A stretch of 64,000 nucleotides of DNA from Elusimicrobiota bacterium (GCA_016209035.1 JACQWX010000035.1:53741-117740); one strand, 5' to 3'. Shown: positions 8,834-17,271, numbered from the stretch's first letter. Program-made: numbers and translations. Notes: generated from the letters alone by a model not told the origin.

Positions 8834-10158
8834 GGGTCTCTCCTAGTCGGTCCGGATTCCAGGCTCTCGAGGGCCGAGCGCAGGCGCGGCAGCATCCTGG
8901 CGATGGCGGCCGGCGAGACCGCGCCCACGGAGAGGCGGAACCAACCCGTGTCGTCGGGAACGCCGAAGGCCTGGAACGGCACGGCGGCCAGGCCCGCCTC
9001 GCGCAGGAGGAAGAGCCGGATCTCCTCGTTGGACCGCAGGCTCGTCTTGTCCGGCGTCCTGCGGCCGATGAGGTCCAGGCGCACGGCCAGATAGATCGCG
9101 CCCGCGGGGCAGAGCGCCTCCACTGGGTGCCCCGCGGACTTCAACCGGACGAAACCCTCGTAAAGGGCGTCGAGGCGGCCGGACACGCCGGCCGTCATCT
9201 CCCGGCGATATGCGGCCACGCCCGCCTCGTCGGCGAGGAGCGCCGCGGTCGCGACCTGCTCGGGCCGCGGGGCCCAGGCCCCGACGTGGCCGAGCATCTG
9301 TGACATGCGGTTGATGAGGTCGGGCGGGCCCGCCGCCCATCCCACGCGCAGGCCCGTGGCCGCGAAGGGCTTGGATATGCCGTCCACGAAGATGGTGAAG
9401 GGCGCCATGGCGGGCCGAAGGCCCACGGGTTCCACGTGACGCGTCGACCCGAAGGTCAGCATCCAGTAGACCTGGTCGTAGAGCACGAAGAGGGGGCGCT
9501 CGTCCCGGCCGCGCCGGGCGTTCTCCTCGAGGACGAGGTCGCATATCTCCCCCAGCGCCTCGGGGGCGAAGGCCGTCCCGGAGGGGTTGAGCGGCGAGTT
9601 CAGCGCCAGCAGGCGCGCGCCCCGCAAGGGCCCGGCCAGGCCGCGGGCTGACGGCAGGAAGCCCTCCTCCGGGCCGCAGGGCACGGCCACGCCCCGGGCG
9701 CCGGCCAGGTGGCAGTAGTGGTTGCTGTTCCACGAGGGGACCGGGTAGACCACCGTGTCCCCTGGGTCGAGCACTGCGCGGTAGGCCCCGTAGATGGCCG
9801 GCCGGGCGCCGCCGGTGATGAGTATCCCCTGGACGGGGAAGCGCAAGCCCAGGGTCCGGGCGTAGAAGTCCGCCACGGCCTGCCTCAGCCCTGGCATCCC
9901 GTCCGAGGGCGGGTAGTTGGTCTCCCCGCGGGCGAGAGCGTCGCCGATGGCCTTCTCCAGTATCTTCGGCACGCGGAACTCCGAGGGGCCGAAGTCGCCC
10001 ACCGTGAGGTTGCAGACATCCTTGCCGCCGGCGCTCAAGGCGCGGATCTCGGAGGCGATCCTGAGGATCTCGGAGCCGACGACGCCGGCCGCGATGGCGC
10101 CGGCGCGCCGCCCGGACGCGGCGTCGATCCCGGTGGAATCCACGTCGATGGGGCTCAC
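8830..10158 (-). CDS. PLP-dependent class I/II aminotransferase
   Basis: A 442-aa fold-type I aminotransferase. Visible motifs are NLTVGDFGPSEFRVP near the N-terminus, GETNYPPSDGMPGLR, ITGGARPAIYGAYR, NSPLNPSGTAF (cofactor region), LYDQVYWML, and DGISKPFAATGLRVGW with the PLP-binding lysine in SKPFA. The best start is GTG at 10158, which overlaps the stop of a 13-codon upstream frame (GTGA). It is first gene of the coupled run that ends with the nitrogenase-like pair. Substrate is unknown; aspartate/tyrosine-type aminotransferases are closest. Confidence 0.87.
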   Translation of the reverse strand: MSPIDVDSTGIDAASGRRAGAIAAGVVGSEILRIASEIRALSAGGKDVCNLTVGDFGPSEFRVPKILEKAIGDALARGETNYPPSDGMPGLRQAVADFYARTLGLRFPVQGILITGGARPAIYGAYRAVLDPGDTVVYPVPSWNSNHYCHLAGARGVAVPCGPEEGFLPSARGLAGPLRGARLLALNSPLNPSGTAFAPEALGEICDLVLEENARRGRDERPLFVLYDQVYWMLTFGSTRHVEPVGLRPAMAPFTIFVDGISKPFAATGLRVGWAAGPPDLINRMSQMLGHVGAWAPRPEQVATAALLADEAGVAAYRREMTAGVSGRLDALYEGFVRLKSAGHPVEALCPAGAIYLAVRLDLIGRRTPDKTSLRSNEEIRLFLLREAGLAAVPFQAFGVPDDTGWFRLSVGAVSPAAIARMLPRLRSALESLESGPTRRDP

Positions 10159-10196
10159 AGCGGCTCGGCCCAGGAACGTCTTTTCGTGTCGGCCAT
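10155..10196 (-). CDS. Possible 13-aa leader peptide upstream of the aminotransferase
   Basis: ATG at 10196 opens MADTKRRSWAEPL and its TGA overlaps the GTG start of the aminotransferase. A -10-like TATGAT lies 24 nt upstream (rc of atcata near 10220). Coupling or attenuation is possible, but the peptide is too short to judge by composition. Confidence 0.3.
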   Translation of the reverse strand: MADTKRRSWAEPL

Positions 10197-10270
10197 GGCT
10201 GTTGCCCGCGGGCAGCCGTTATCATACTGAAATGGGAGCATCCTGTCACGAGCGGACGACGGATCGCCCG

Positions 10271-11335
10271 CTACCGGGCTCTCGGCTTCTTGGGGCGGGT
10301 CTTCAGGCCGGCTGACTCGGCCCAAGCCTCGAACTCGGCCTTGAGGCGGGCGTAGTTGGTCTCGGCGCTGGAGGCCGTCACCTCGGGCGCGAGGACCTTG
10401 CCCGCCGAACGGAACATGGCCGCGGCCGGCACGGTGTCTTCCCTGTAGATGCGCATCCTTTCCTGGAAGGCCTCGGCCGTGTCGTCGGGCCTGCCGCGGG
10501 CCAGGATGCGGCGCAGGAGCTCGGGCTCGGACACGTCGAGCGCGATCACCGCGTCGACCACTTCCGGCCCCAGCATGGCTTTCAAGGCCCGGGCCTCGAC
10601 CACGCGCCTAGGGAAGCCGTCCAGGATGAAGCCGCGCTCCTTGACGTCAGGCTGCGCCAGGCGCTCCCTGACCACTGCCAGGACGAGGCCGGTGTCCACG
10701 AGCCTGCCCTGAGCCATCAGGGCCGCCACCTCCGGATGCGTGCGGGCATGGGCCCGCAGGAGCTCTCCCACCGAGATGTGCGGGACGCCGTAGTCCTTGC
10801 TCAGGAGCTTGGAATAGGTGCCCTTGCCCGAGCCCGGAGGCCCGGTGATGATGAGCCGGACCGGCCGGGAGAAGACCCGGGACCCAAGGGTCTGGACCTG
10901 GACCGGCGCCTGCGGGGCAGCTGCTGGAAAGGCGGCCGTCTCCGGGACCTGGACCACGGGCGCTTCGGCCTTGCCGTCGAATACCTTGGCCGAGAGCTCG
11001 GAGACCTTCTCCGGCGAAAGCCTCTCCTGCGATCCCGGCTGGAGGACTGATTCGGAGATCTTGGCCGAGTTCAAGGCCGGCGCCGCGGCCGGCGTCTGGA
11101 CCTCCGGCAGGGCCGGGACCATCGCGGACGGCACGGCGCCCACGGTGACGGACGGGAACGGCGAGCCGAAGACCGGGTTGATGCTCGTCCGCCAGGCCTG
11201 CGGCAGGATCATGGGCGCGGTCGAGGATGGCGTCCGGACCTTGACAGGGACGGCTTGGAAGCCGCCCGCCAGGCAGATGCCGGGAAGCAGGAATAGGAGT
11301 CCAAAAGAACGCGACATGAGCGCGACCGGTCTCAC
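10271..11335 (-). CDS. adk: Adenylate kinase with signal peptide and long Ala/Pro leader
   Basis: A 354-aa protein. The start is taken as GTG 11335 because a TATACT -10 box ends 7 nt before it; ATG 11317 is the alternative. Residues 1-25 form a signal peptide (SFGLLFLLPGICLAGG). About 125 residues of Ala/Pro/Val-rich leader follow and end in SELSAKVFDGKA. The C-terminal half is a nucleoside monophosphate kinase: ITGPPGSGKGTYSKLL (P-loop), HISVGELLR, GFILDGFPRR and ILARGRPDDTAEAF. It interconverts AMP, ADP and ATP by family. A periplasmic location would be odd for an ATP enzyme, so either it is exported for a special role or the leader acts differently. No cytosolic adk is in the window for comparison. 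Confidence 0.82.
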   Translation of the reverse strand: MRPVALMSRSFGLLFLLPGICLAGGFQAVPVKVRTPSSTAPMILPQAWRTSINPVFGSPFPSVTVGAVPSAMVPALPEVQTPAAAPALNSAKISESVLQPGSQERLSPEKVSELSAKVFDGKAEAPVVQVPETAAFPAAAPQAPVQVQTLGSRVFSRPVRLIITGPPGSGKGTYSKLLSKDYGVPHISVGELLRAHARTHPEVAALMAQGRLVDTGLVLAVVRERLAQPDVKERGFILDGFPRRVVEARALKAMLGPEVVDAVIALDVSEPELLRRILARGRPDDTAEAFQERMRIYREDTVPAAAMFRSAGKVLAPEVTASSAETNYARLKAEFEAWAESAGLKTRPKKPRAR

Positions 11336-11342
11336 GGGGAAA

Positions 11343-11348
11343 AGTATA
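11343..11348 (-). promoter_or_regulatory. -10 box TATACT of adk-like gene
   Basis: TATACT ends 7 nt before GTG 11335, so transcription would begin at the start codon. Confidence 0.5.
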
Positions 11349-11432
11349 GCCGCCTCCTGCAAAATTGCGAGGGACGATGGGGCAGGCTCTCAGGGGACGA
11401 TGGGCCTACCCAGGATTGCCCGGAATGCCCAG

Positions 11433-13445
11433 CTAGCTCAGAGCCTGCAGACGCTTGAGCAGTTCCATGCCGCCGTAGAGCCGCTCGTCCGGGTTCGGGC
11501 GCAGGATGTCTGCGAAGACCGCGTCGAGCCCCTTGGGGAGCTCGGGCGACAAGGTCTGGGCAGGAGTGAACTTGGCGGCCTCCTTCTCCGCCAGGGAACC
11601 GCCGCGGAAGGGACGCGCGCCCGTCAGCATCTCGTAGAGGCAGATGCCGAAGGCGTAGATGTCCGAGGCCGGGACCGCCGGCCCCTTGTATTGCTCGGGC
11701 GCGAGGTAGGCCTGGGCGCCGGAGGCCTCCTTGCGGCCCAGGCGCGAGAGCGCTTCCTTGGCCTGCCGGGCGAGCCAGAAGTCGGTGATCCTGACCCCGC
11801 CTCGCTTGTCCACCAGGATGTTCGCGGGATTGAGGTCCGCGTGCACGACCTTCCCCCGATGGGCGCAGTCCAGGGCCTGGCAGACTTGGCTGGCGACGGC
11901 CAGGCCGTCGACGAACGGCCTGCGCTTCGACGCCTCCAGCATGCGGGAGAGGGGCTTGCCGTCCACATAGTCGGCCACCAGGAACAAATGCCCCTCGAAG
12001 GAGAACGCGTCGAAGAGGCCCACGATGGACGGTTGGTTGGGCAACGCCAAGGACGTGGCCTCCTTGAGATACCGTCCGGCCTCGGCCGGGTCCGCGGAGA
12101 GTTCCGGCTTCATCCGCCTGATGGCCACCACCCGGCCGACCTTCTGGTCGAACCCTGAGTGGACGCGGCCCGTGGTGCCTTCGCCGATGAAGTCCGCGAC
12201 CTCGTATCGCGAGGCCAGCTTGGCGCCGGAGTCCATGCTGCCGGCCTGCGCAACGCCTCCCCGGAAGGCCGGGAGGACGGCGCTGGGCGACTGGCGGGGC
12301 TCCCGCGCCGGAGCCGCGGGCGCCGGGGGAGCCTCGGCCCTGGAGCGCAGCCACTGGCTCAAGCCCATGATCATCCCGACCAGGGTGACCAGCGCCAATC
12401 CCGCCGCGATGGCGATCCTCGCGCCTTTGCCCAGCCCGCCCGCATCATCCTTCTTGCCTTTCTTCTCAGGCGGCCTTTCCCCAGGATAGAGGAAGAAGAC
12501 GTCGGGATCGTCTTGGAGCGCCTGGACCGAAGCCAGGCTGCTCTCGTAGATGGGATCGAGAGCCGCGGCCTTCTTGAGCTCGTCCACCGACCCCTGCGAG
12601 TCGCCCAACCCCTTGAGAGCCCACGCCTTGAGGGCGTGCGCCCGCGGGTCGGTCGGGTCGACGGTCAGCACCTTGTCCGCGGTCTCGACCGCCGCCTTGT
12701 AGCCCTTGGCGCAGTTGAGGGACTCTGCCTTTAGCTTGAGCAGGTTGAGGTCGTCGGGCGTGAGCTGGAGGCCCGCCTCGGCATCGGACAAGGCGGCGCG
12801 GCACTGCCGCTTGGACCTCAAGGCCACCCCTCGCAGGAGGAAGGCCCTGGGGTTGTGGGCATTGACCTCGATGGCCTCGGTGGCCAGCCTGATGGCCTCC
12901 CTGGCGTCGCCCGCCTCCAGCTTCGCCACGGCCTCGCCCGTCAGCCGCCTCGAGGCCTCGAACTGCGGATCCGCCATCGCCGGCTTCTCCGGTACCACCA
13001 CCCCCGGCTCGAACTTCGGGCCTCCATCGTACCACTGGGGCTCCTTCGAGACGGCGGCGGGCGGCATTGGGGCGGCGGGCTTGGCGTCCGGCGCGCTCGC
13101 GCCGGCCTCCGGCGGAGCCCCGGGCATGGCCCCATCGGGCGAGTCGGTCCCCAACCGCTTGAGCGGGAGCTTGGGCGTGTATTTCGCCTTGGTCGGGAGG
13201 TCGGCCTTATCGCACGCCATCTGCGCGACGTCTTGGACGGTCCGGTTTCCGGGGTCCTGGCTCAAGGAGGCCCGGGCATCGGCGCAGGCCCCCTCCTTGT
13301 CCCCGCGCTTGAGCTTGTCGGCCGCCCGAGCCGCCAAGGCCGCGGGCCCGGAGGCGTCCAGGCCGGGAGTCACGCCGCCGTCATCCGCCGCGCCGACGAC
13401 CGCCGCCGCCCAGAAGACCGCCGAGAGCACTCGGGCCCGTTTCAT
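11433..13445 (-). CDS. Signal peptide-TPR-TM-Ser/Thr kinase-like membrane protein
   Basis: A 670-aa protein. A signal sequence (residues 1-20) leads an Ala/Pro-rich stretch, then TPR-like repeats at about 165-310, a TM helix at 344-362 (IAIAAGLALVTLVGMIMGL), and a C-terminal kinase fold at about 414-665. The kinase has IGEGTTGRV (Gly loop), VVHADLNPANILV (catalytic loop with Asp and Asn but HAD for HRD), ITDFWLA (DFW for DFG), YLAPEQYKG and DIYAFGICLYEM. The VAIK lysine is Arg (VVAIRRMK), so activity is doubtful or atypical. Topology is the reverse of PknB: sensor outside at the N-terminus, kinase inside at the C-terminus. It follows the adenosine deaminase gene by 7 nt. Confidence 0.85.
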   Translation of the reverse strand: MKRARVLSAVFWAAAVVGAADDGGVTPGLDASGPAALAARAADKLKRGDKEGACADARASLSQDPGNRTVQDVAQMACDKADLPTKAKYTPKLPLKRLGTDSPDGAMPGAPPEAGASAPDAKPAAPMPPAAVSKEPQWYDGGPKFEPGVVVPEKPAMADPQFEASRRLTGEAVAKLEAGDAREAIRLATEAIEVNAHNPRAFLLRGVALRSKRQCRAALSDAEAGLQLTPDDLNLLKLKAESLNCAKGYKAAVETADKVLTVDPTDPRAHALKAWALKGLGDSQGSVDELKKAAALDPIYESSLASVQALQDDPDVFFLYPGERPPEKKGKKDDAGGLGKGARIAIAAGLALVTLVGMIMGLSQWLRSRAEAPPAPAAPAREPRQSPSAVLPAFRGGVAQAGSMDSGAKLASRYEVADFIGEGTTGRVHSGFDQKVGRVVAIRRMKPELSADPAEAGRYLKEATSLALPNQPSIVGLFDAFSFEGHLFLVADYVDGKPLSRMLEASKRRPFVDGLAVASQVCQALDCAHRGKVVHADLNPANILVDKRGGVRITDFWLARQAKEALSRLGRKEASGAQAYLAPEQYKGPAVPASDIYAFGICLYEMLTGARPFRGGSLAEKEAAKFTPAQTLSPELPKGLDAVFADILRPNPDERLYGGMELLKRLQALS

Positions 13446-13452
13446 GGCCTCG

Positions 13453-14685
13453 CTAGCGGACCTGCCCGGGCTCCGAGAGAAGCTCGCGCTCCAACGCGGC
13501 GTAGCGCTCCGTGACCTTGGAGATGAAAGCGTGCTTCTCCGTGAAGTTGCCGGGGAAGAAGCTCCCCTTGAACCCGGCCACCACGAGCTTCCTCAAGGCG
13601 CGATGGTCGAGCTTGAGGTGCGTCACGGCGAGCCCCAGCTCCCGCGTGACCGTGGTGGTCGAGACCAGCCGGTTGTCCGTGCAGAGGCTCACCGAGAGCC
13701 CCCGCTCGATCATCCGGCGGACGGGGTGTCCGGCGATGGAATTGATGGAGGGGTTGGTCTGCAGGTTGGAGGTGAGGCACACCTCGATGCCGATGCGCTG
13801 GGACGCGATGTACTCCGCGAGCTCGTCTACGAACCGCTTGCGGTCCGAGATCCTGGGCTCCTGGATCATCTTCTCAGCGAACAGGAAGGTGCCGTGGCCG
13901 ATGCGATTGGCGTGGCACTGGGTGATGGCTTGGAAAATGGACTCCGGCCCGTAGGCTTCGCCCGCGTGCACGGTCTTCTTGATGAAATGGTCGTGCGCGT
14001 ACTGGTAGGCCTCCTTGTGCTTGACCGCCGGGTAGCCCGACTCCTCCCCGGCCAGGTCGAAGCCGACGATGGGGAGGTCCTCCTTGCGCTTGAGCTCGAC
14101 CGCGGCCCGGGCCAGCTCCAACGAGGCGGTGGCGTATACCTCCTGGTGCGGGGCGTAGTCCATGACGTGCAGGAGGTCCGCGTAGTACGGAGACATCCCA
14201 CCCTTGAACCGCCGCATGGCGCACACGATGATCCCGTAGTGGAACGGGAGGTCCTTGCCCGAGCGGACCGCCGCCGAGGAGTTGTGCCGCTTGGCGGCGG
14301 CGGCCATGCCCCGGTCGACCGCGCGCACGACCTCCGCGGTGGACAGCGACTCGCAGGCGTGGAGCTGGGGGGCGAAGCGCGCCTCCACGTAGCGGACGTT
14401 CTCGCCGATGTTGTCCTGGACGAACTCGTGGGCCACGCGCTCGAGGTTGTCGGGTGAGCGAAGCACCGCGGTCGTGATTGCGAAGCCGCGCAGATATTCC
14501 GGCAGATCCCTGTACGTCCTCTTGAAGACCAACTCCCTCAAGCCCGCCTCGGAGTACGACGGGAGCTTGACCTTGGCGCGCCGCGCCAGCTCGATGAGGG
14601 TGGCAGGGCGCAGGGACCCGTCCAAGTGCACGTGCAGGTCCGACTTGGGGATGCGCTTGATGAATTCTCCGAGGCCGTTGTCCAT
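13453..14685 (-). CDS. add: Adenosine deaminase
   Basis: A 410-aa amidohydrolase converting adenosine or deoxyadenosine to inosine in purine salvage. Zinc and catalytic motifs are complete: SDLHVHLDGSLRP, VHAGEAYGP, NRIGHGTFLF, LTSNLQTN and SLCTDNRLVS. Length is slightly above the usual 330-350 because of an insert around residues 125-150. The promoter is one of the clearest in the window: TTGACA-18-CATGAT ending 6 nt before the ATG, so the mRNA is probably leaderless. The TPR-kinase follows in the same operon. Confidence 0.92.
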   Translation of the reverse strand: MDNGLGEFIKRIPKSDLHVHLDGSLRPATLIELARRAKVKLPSYSEAGLRELVFKRTYRDLPEYLRGFAITTAVLRSPDNLERVAHEFVQDNIGENVRYVEARFAPQLHACESLSTAEVVRAVDRGMAAAAKRHNSSAAVRSGKDLPFHYGIIVCAMRRFKGGMSPYYADLLHVMDYAPHQEVYATASLELARAAVELKRKEDLPIVGFDLAGEESGYPAVKHKEAYQYAHDHFIKKTVHAGEAYGPESIFQAITQCHANRIGHGTFLFAEKMIQEPRISDRKRFVDELAEYIASQRIGIEVCLTSNLQTNPSINSIAGHPVRRMIERGLSVSLCTDNRLVSTTTVTRELGLAVTHLKLDHRALRKLVVAGFKGSFFPGNFTEKHAFISKVTERYAALERELLSEPGQVR

Positions 14686-14691
14686 GACAAC

Positions 14692-14721
14692 ATCATGCCT
14701 TGCCGGCTACGCCGGTGTCAA
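14692..14721 (-). promoter_or_regulatory. Promoter of add operon (TTGACA-18-CATGAT)
   Basis: rc TTGACA at 14721-14716, 18-nt spacer, CATGAT at 14697-14692, then only 6 nt to ATG 14685. Confidence 0.65.
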
Positions 14722-14744
14722 GGAGTGTGCCCGAGGCGGCGGGA

Positions 14745-15377
14745 TCAGCGGATCGGGCCGGTGCAGGCGTAGACGAAGGCGGGCGGCGCGTTGCGGAACA
14801 CCCACCGGCGGTCGATGTCCCTGAAGTAGTCCTCGAGGAACTCCTCGGCGGGAAATGTCGAGATGGCCCCCTCGAACCTCTTGAAGGGCACCGCGGTCCC
14901 GTGCATGTAGACCAGCTGGGTGAACACGCCCTTGGGCCTTAAGCGCGCGACGACGGCCCGGAGGATATCGTGGCGCGTCCGGTCCGGCATCAGGGTCAGC
15001 CCCAGCGAGGAGGCGACAGCGTCCACGTCGGAAAGCCCGCGGGCCGCCAGCGCCGGGAGCAGGCCCTCGGCCCCGCCGCAGACGACCTCGACCCTGGGGT
15101 CCTTGAACTGGGAGCGGGCGAACTCGGCCAGGGAGGCGTTGAGCTCGAAGGCCAGCAGGCGGGCGCTCGAAGGCATGCGCTCGAGGAGAGCCTGGGTGAC
15201 GACCCCGGTGCCCACGCCGAACTCCACGACCAGCTTGGCCCGGCCGAGCCTGAGCGGCTCGACCATGTCCCGCACCACCGCCGGCGAACTGGGGAAGAAG
15301 GAGGCGGTCCGCTTGAAGTCCTTCATCCCGGCCTTGACCATGAGGCGCAGCCGCTTGATGGGGGTAGGCTGATTCAT
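14745..15377 (-). CDS. PmtA-like SAM-dependent phospholipid N-methyltransferase
   Basis: A 210-aa class I methyltransferase. FKRTASFFPSSPAVVRDMV matches the N-terminal signature of PmtA/rRNA adenine dimethylase-like enzymes, followed by LVVEFGVGTGVVTQAL (SAM motif I), LLAFELNASLAEF (motif II) and ADAV-type motif IV as DVDAVASSLGLTLMP. In the family such short proteins methylate phosphatidylethanolamine. Its 24-nt leader forms a hairpin made from the TGCCAGGC repeat family described separately. Substrate is inferred from the family only. Confidence 0.72.
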   Translation of the reverse strand: MNQPTPIKRLRLMVKAGMKDFKRTASFFPSSPAVVRDMVEPLRLGRAKLVVEFGVGTGVVTQALLERMPSSARLLAFELNASLAEFARSQFKDPRVEVVCGGAEGLLPALAARGLSDVDAVASSLGLTLMPDRTRHDILRAVVARLRPKGVFTQLVYMHGTAVPFKRFEGAISTFPAEEFLEDYFRDIDRRWVFRNAPPAFVYACTGPIR

Positions 15378-15378
15378 C

Positions 15379-15413
15379 GGTGCCAGGCGTCGCCGCGCCT
15401 GACGCCTAGTATA
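15379..15413 (-). repeat. TGCCAGGC-family inverted repeat in pmtA-like leader, with -10 TATACT
   Basis: Arms AGGCGTC (15385-15391) and GACGCCT (15401-15407) are perfect complements. On the minus strand TATACT (15413-15408) is followed directly by AGGCGTCAGGC and later GCCTGGCACCG-ATG. The block GATAYACTAGGCGYCAGGC is shared with the leader of the TelA-like gene at 47 kb. Confidence 0.6.
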
Positions 15414-15525
15414 TCATTCGTCCCACTCCTTCGTGGGCCCTTGGGCTTCGCCGGAGTGGGCACAATTCGGGCGGGATCCTTCCCCTTTGGACCCTGCCGC
15501 AGGTCGCTGGTACAATAGGGCCAAG

Positions 15526-15648
15526 ATGAAGCTGATGCCGGCGTTGGCGCTCGCGGCCTTGGCGTCCTACCAGGCATGGGCCGGGCCTGCGGCGCAGGCC
15601 CGACCGAAGGCCAAGCAAGCCCCCTCGACTCCTCCAGGCTCCCGGTAG
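15526..15648 (+). CDS. 40-aa small secreted-type peptide
   Basis: MKLMPALALAALASYQAWAG looks like a short signal peptide, followed by a basic, Pro-rich tail ending TPPGSR. A TACAAT -10 box ends 9 nt before the ATG. No family recognised. It precedes exbB by 69 nt, and exbB has its own promoter. Confidence 0.45.
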   Translation: MKLMPALALAALASYQAWAGPAAQARPKAKQAPSTPPGSR

Positions 15649-15680
15649 GACCGCACCTCCTTGCCTGGCAAGGCAACGCC

Positions 15681-15710
15681 TTGCAGGCCCCGCCGATGTT
15701 CCGCTATACT
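15681..15710 (+). promoter_or_regulatory. Promoter of exbB operon (TTGCAG-18-TATACT)
   Basis: The -10 box ends 7 nt before ATG 15718, predicting a leaderless transcript. Confidence 0.55.
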
Positions 15711-15717
15711 CCGTTCC

Positions 15718-16344
15718 ATGCAGACCATGACCATCACGGAGATGATGCGTCTCTCCATCGCGATGCCGGTCCTGGCCACGATCTCGGTGCTCGTGGCGGC
15801 CGTCGCGCTCGAACGCATGTATTTCTTCTGGATCGCCGCCCGGATGCCGGTGGGGCTGTGGTTCGCCATCCGCTCGAAGCTCGATGACGGCGACAAGGAT
15901 GGCGCCCTGGCGTTGTGCCGGCGCTCGGAGTCCGTCATGGCCCAGGCCCTCTCGAGGCTCCTGCACCTGCCCAAGGCCGATACCGAATCCTTGATGGAGG
16001 CCTTCCAGCTCTACCGCCAGCGCATGCAGCTCGACCTGTCCCGGAGGGTGGGGCTCTTCGGCACGGTCAGCTTCATCGCCCCCCTCATCGGCCTCTTCGG
16101 CACCGTGCTGGGCATCATGCGGGCCTTCCACGACCTCTCGGTGCAGGGCGTGGGCGGCCCCTCGGTGGTGGCGGCCGGCATCTCCGAAGCCCTCATCACG
16201 ACCGCGGCCGGCATCGGCGTCGCGGTGGTGAGCGCCGTGCTCTACAACTACTTCACCATGGCGGCCCGCCACCGGCTCAACACCATGGACCTCTGGGTCC
16301 TGGAGCTCTCCGCGCTCCTTGAGCGACCGGACGCCGAAACCTGA
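15718..16344 (+). CDS. ExbB/TolQ/MotA-family proton channel subunit
   Basis: A 208-aa inner-membrane protein with the family pattern: one N-terminal TM helix (about residues 10-35), a cytoplasmic domain, and the conserved TM2-TM3 unit [20 protein letters not shown] / [17 protein letters not shown]. By family it forms the pentameric channel through which proton flow powers ExbD/TolR and an outer-membrane partner. The start at 15718 is favoured over the 19-codon longer ORF by the promoter position. Followed by two ExbD-like genes and an OmpA-like protein. Confidence 0.9.
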   Translation: MQTMTITEMMRLSIAMPVLATISVLVAAVALERMYFFWIAARMPVGLWFAIRSKLDDGDKDGALALCRRSESVMAQALSRLLHLPKADTESLMEAFQLYRQRMQLDLSRRVGLFGTVSFIAPLIGLFGTVLGIMRAFHDLSVQGVGGPSVVAAGISEALITTAAGIGVAVVSAVLYNYFTMAARHRLNTMDLWVLELSALLERPDAET

Positions 16345-16345
16345 C

Positions 16346-16810
16346 ATGGCCGGGCCCTGGCGGCGCGATGACGAGGCCGATCCCATCAGCGACGTGAACG
16401 TCGTGCCGTTGGCCGACGTGTCCTTGGTCCTGCTCATCATCCTGCTGGTCCTCTCGCCCATGACGGTCGAATCCAGGCTCCATGTGAAGACGGCGGCCAG
16501 ATCCGCCGATGACGCGCCCTCGCCGGCCCCTGCGCTCGCGGCTGAGCCGCCCCAGCGCGTCAAGGACCTCGTCTTGATGGTGGACCTCGGGCCCGCGGGC
16601 GTGATGGTCGGCGACACGTTCTTCGCCGACCGCAGGGAGTTCCTGGCCTATATGCGCCTCGATCTCTCCACCAGGGCCGACCGGAAGGTCTTCCTCGCCC
16701 CGCATCCCGACGTCCCTCACGGCATGGTGGTCGAGACCATCGAGCAGCTCAAGGCCTGCGGAGCGGACGCCGTGGCCCTGGTCCAGACCAGGGAATGGGG
16801 CTCCGACTAG
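16346..16810 (+). CDS. ExbD/TolR-like protein, first copy
   Basis: A 154-aa protein: short cytoplasmic N-terminus, one TM helix containing the key Asp (VNVVPLADVSLVLLIILLV), then a periplasmic domain. The ATG at 16346 follows the exbB stop (TGA C ATG); the track start at 16319 is a TTG inside exbB and is rejected. An Ala/Pro-rich linker lies at about residues 55-75. In the family the TM Asp carries protons in the ExbB channel. Confidence 0.88.
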   Translation: MAGPWRRDDEADPISDVNVVPLADVSLVLLIILLVLSPMTVESRLHVKTAARSADDAPSPAPALAAEPPQRVKDLVLMVDLGPAGVMVGDTFFADRREFLAYMRLDLSTRADRKVFLAPHPDVPHGMVVETIEQLKACGADAVALVQTREWGSD

Positions 16811-16813
16811 CCT

Positions 16814-17269
16814 ATGGCCAAGTACCCCATCCTGAGGCTGGTGCGCAGGCAGGAGGAGGCCAAGCCCGTCACCGAGGTGAACATCATCCCGGTCATCGAC
16901 ATCTCGCTGGTCCTGCTCGTCATCCTGTTCGTGACCGCGCCGCTCCTCTCCGTGCCCAACGTGGCGGTGGACCTCCCGCCCGCGGGGCAGCCGGCGGGCC
17001 AGGACGCCTTCATCGCCGTCACTTACGCGCTGGACGGCCGCATGAGCCTCATGTCCCAGCCCACCGACTGGCCAGACCTCGTGCGGGAGCTCTCCGGCGA
17101 AGTGAAGCGCAGACCCGGCGCGCCGGTGGTCCTCCGGGTGGACAAGGGCGTGCGCTACGGCGTGGTCCAGCGCCTGATCGCGGCCGCCAAGGACGCCGGC
17201 GCCTCCAGCATCGCCTTGGGCGGCCAGCCCAAGAAGCCTCCACCGAGGCGGGAGGCGCCAGGCACCTAG
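16814..17269 (+). CDS. ExbD/TolR-like protein, second copy
   Basis: A 151-aa protein starting 3 nt after the first copy. VNIIPVIDISLVLLVILFV carries the membrane Asp, and a periplasmic domain with LRVDKGVRYGVVQRLI follows. Two different ExbD subunits with one ExbB suggest an asymmetric ExbD/TolR heterodimer in the channel. The C-terminus is Pro/Arg rich (QPKKPPPRREAPGT). Confidence 0.88.
   Translation: MAKYPILRLVRRQEEAKPVTEVNIIPVIDISLVLLVILFVTAPLLSVPNVAVDLPPAGQPAGQDAFIAVTYALDGRMSLMSQPTDWPDLVRELSGEVKRRPGAPVVLRVDKGVRYGVVQRLIAAAKDAGASSIALGGQPKKPPPRREAPGT
17253..17269 (+). repeat. TGCCAGGC-family unit at 3' end of second exbD
   Basis: AGGCGCCAGGCACCTAG supplies the last codons and stop of the second exbD gene. 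It belongs to the same short repeat family as the units at 15.4, 25.3, 33.1, 47.0 and 58.6 kb. Confidence 0.4.
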
Positions 17270-17271
17270 CC

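Noticed and set aside
16319-16345. TTG start for first ExbD
   Set aside because: It lies inside exbB; ATG 16346 directly follows the exbB stop and gives the normal family N-terminus.
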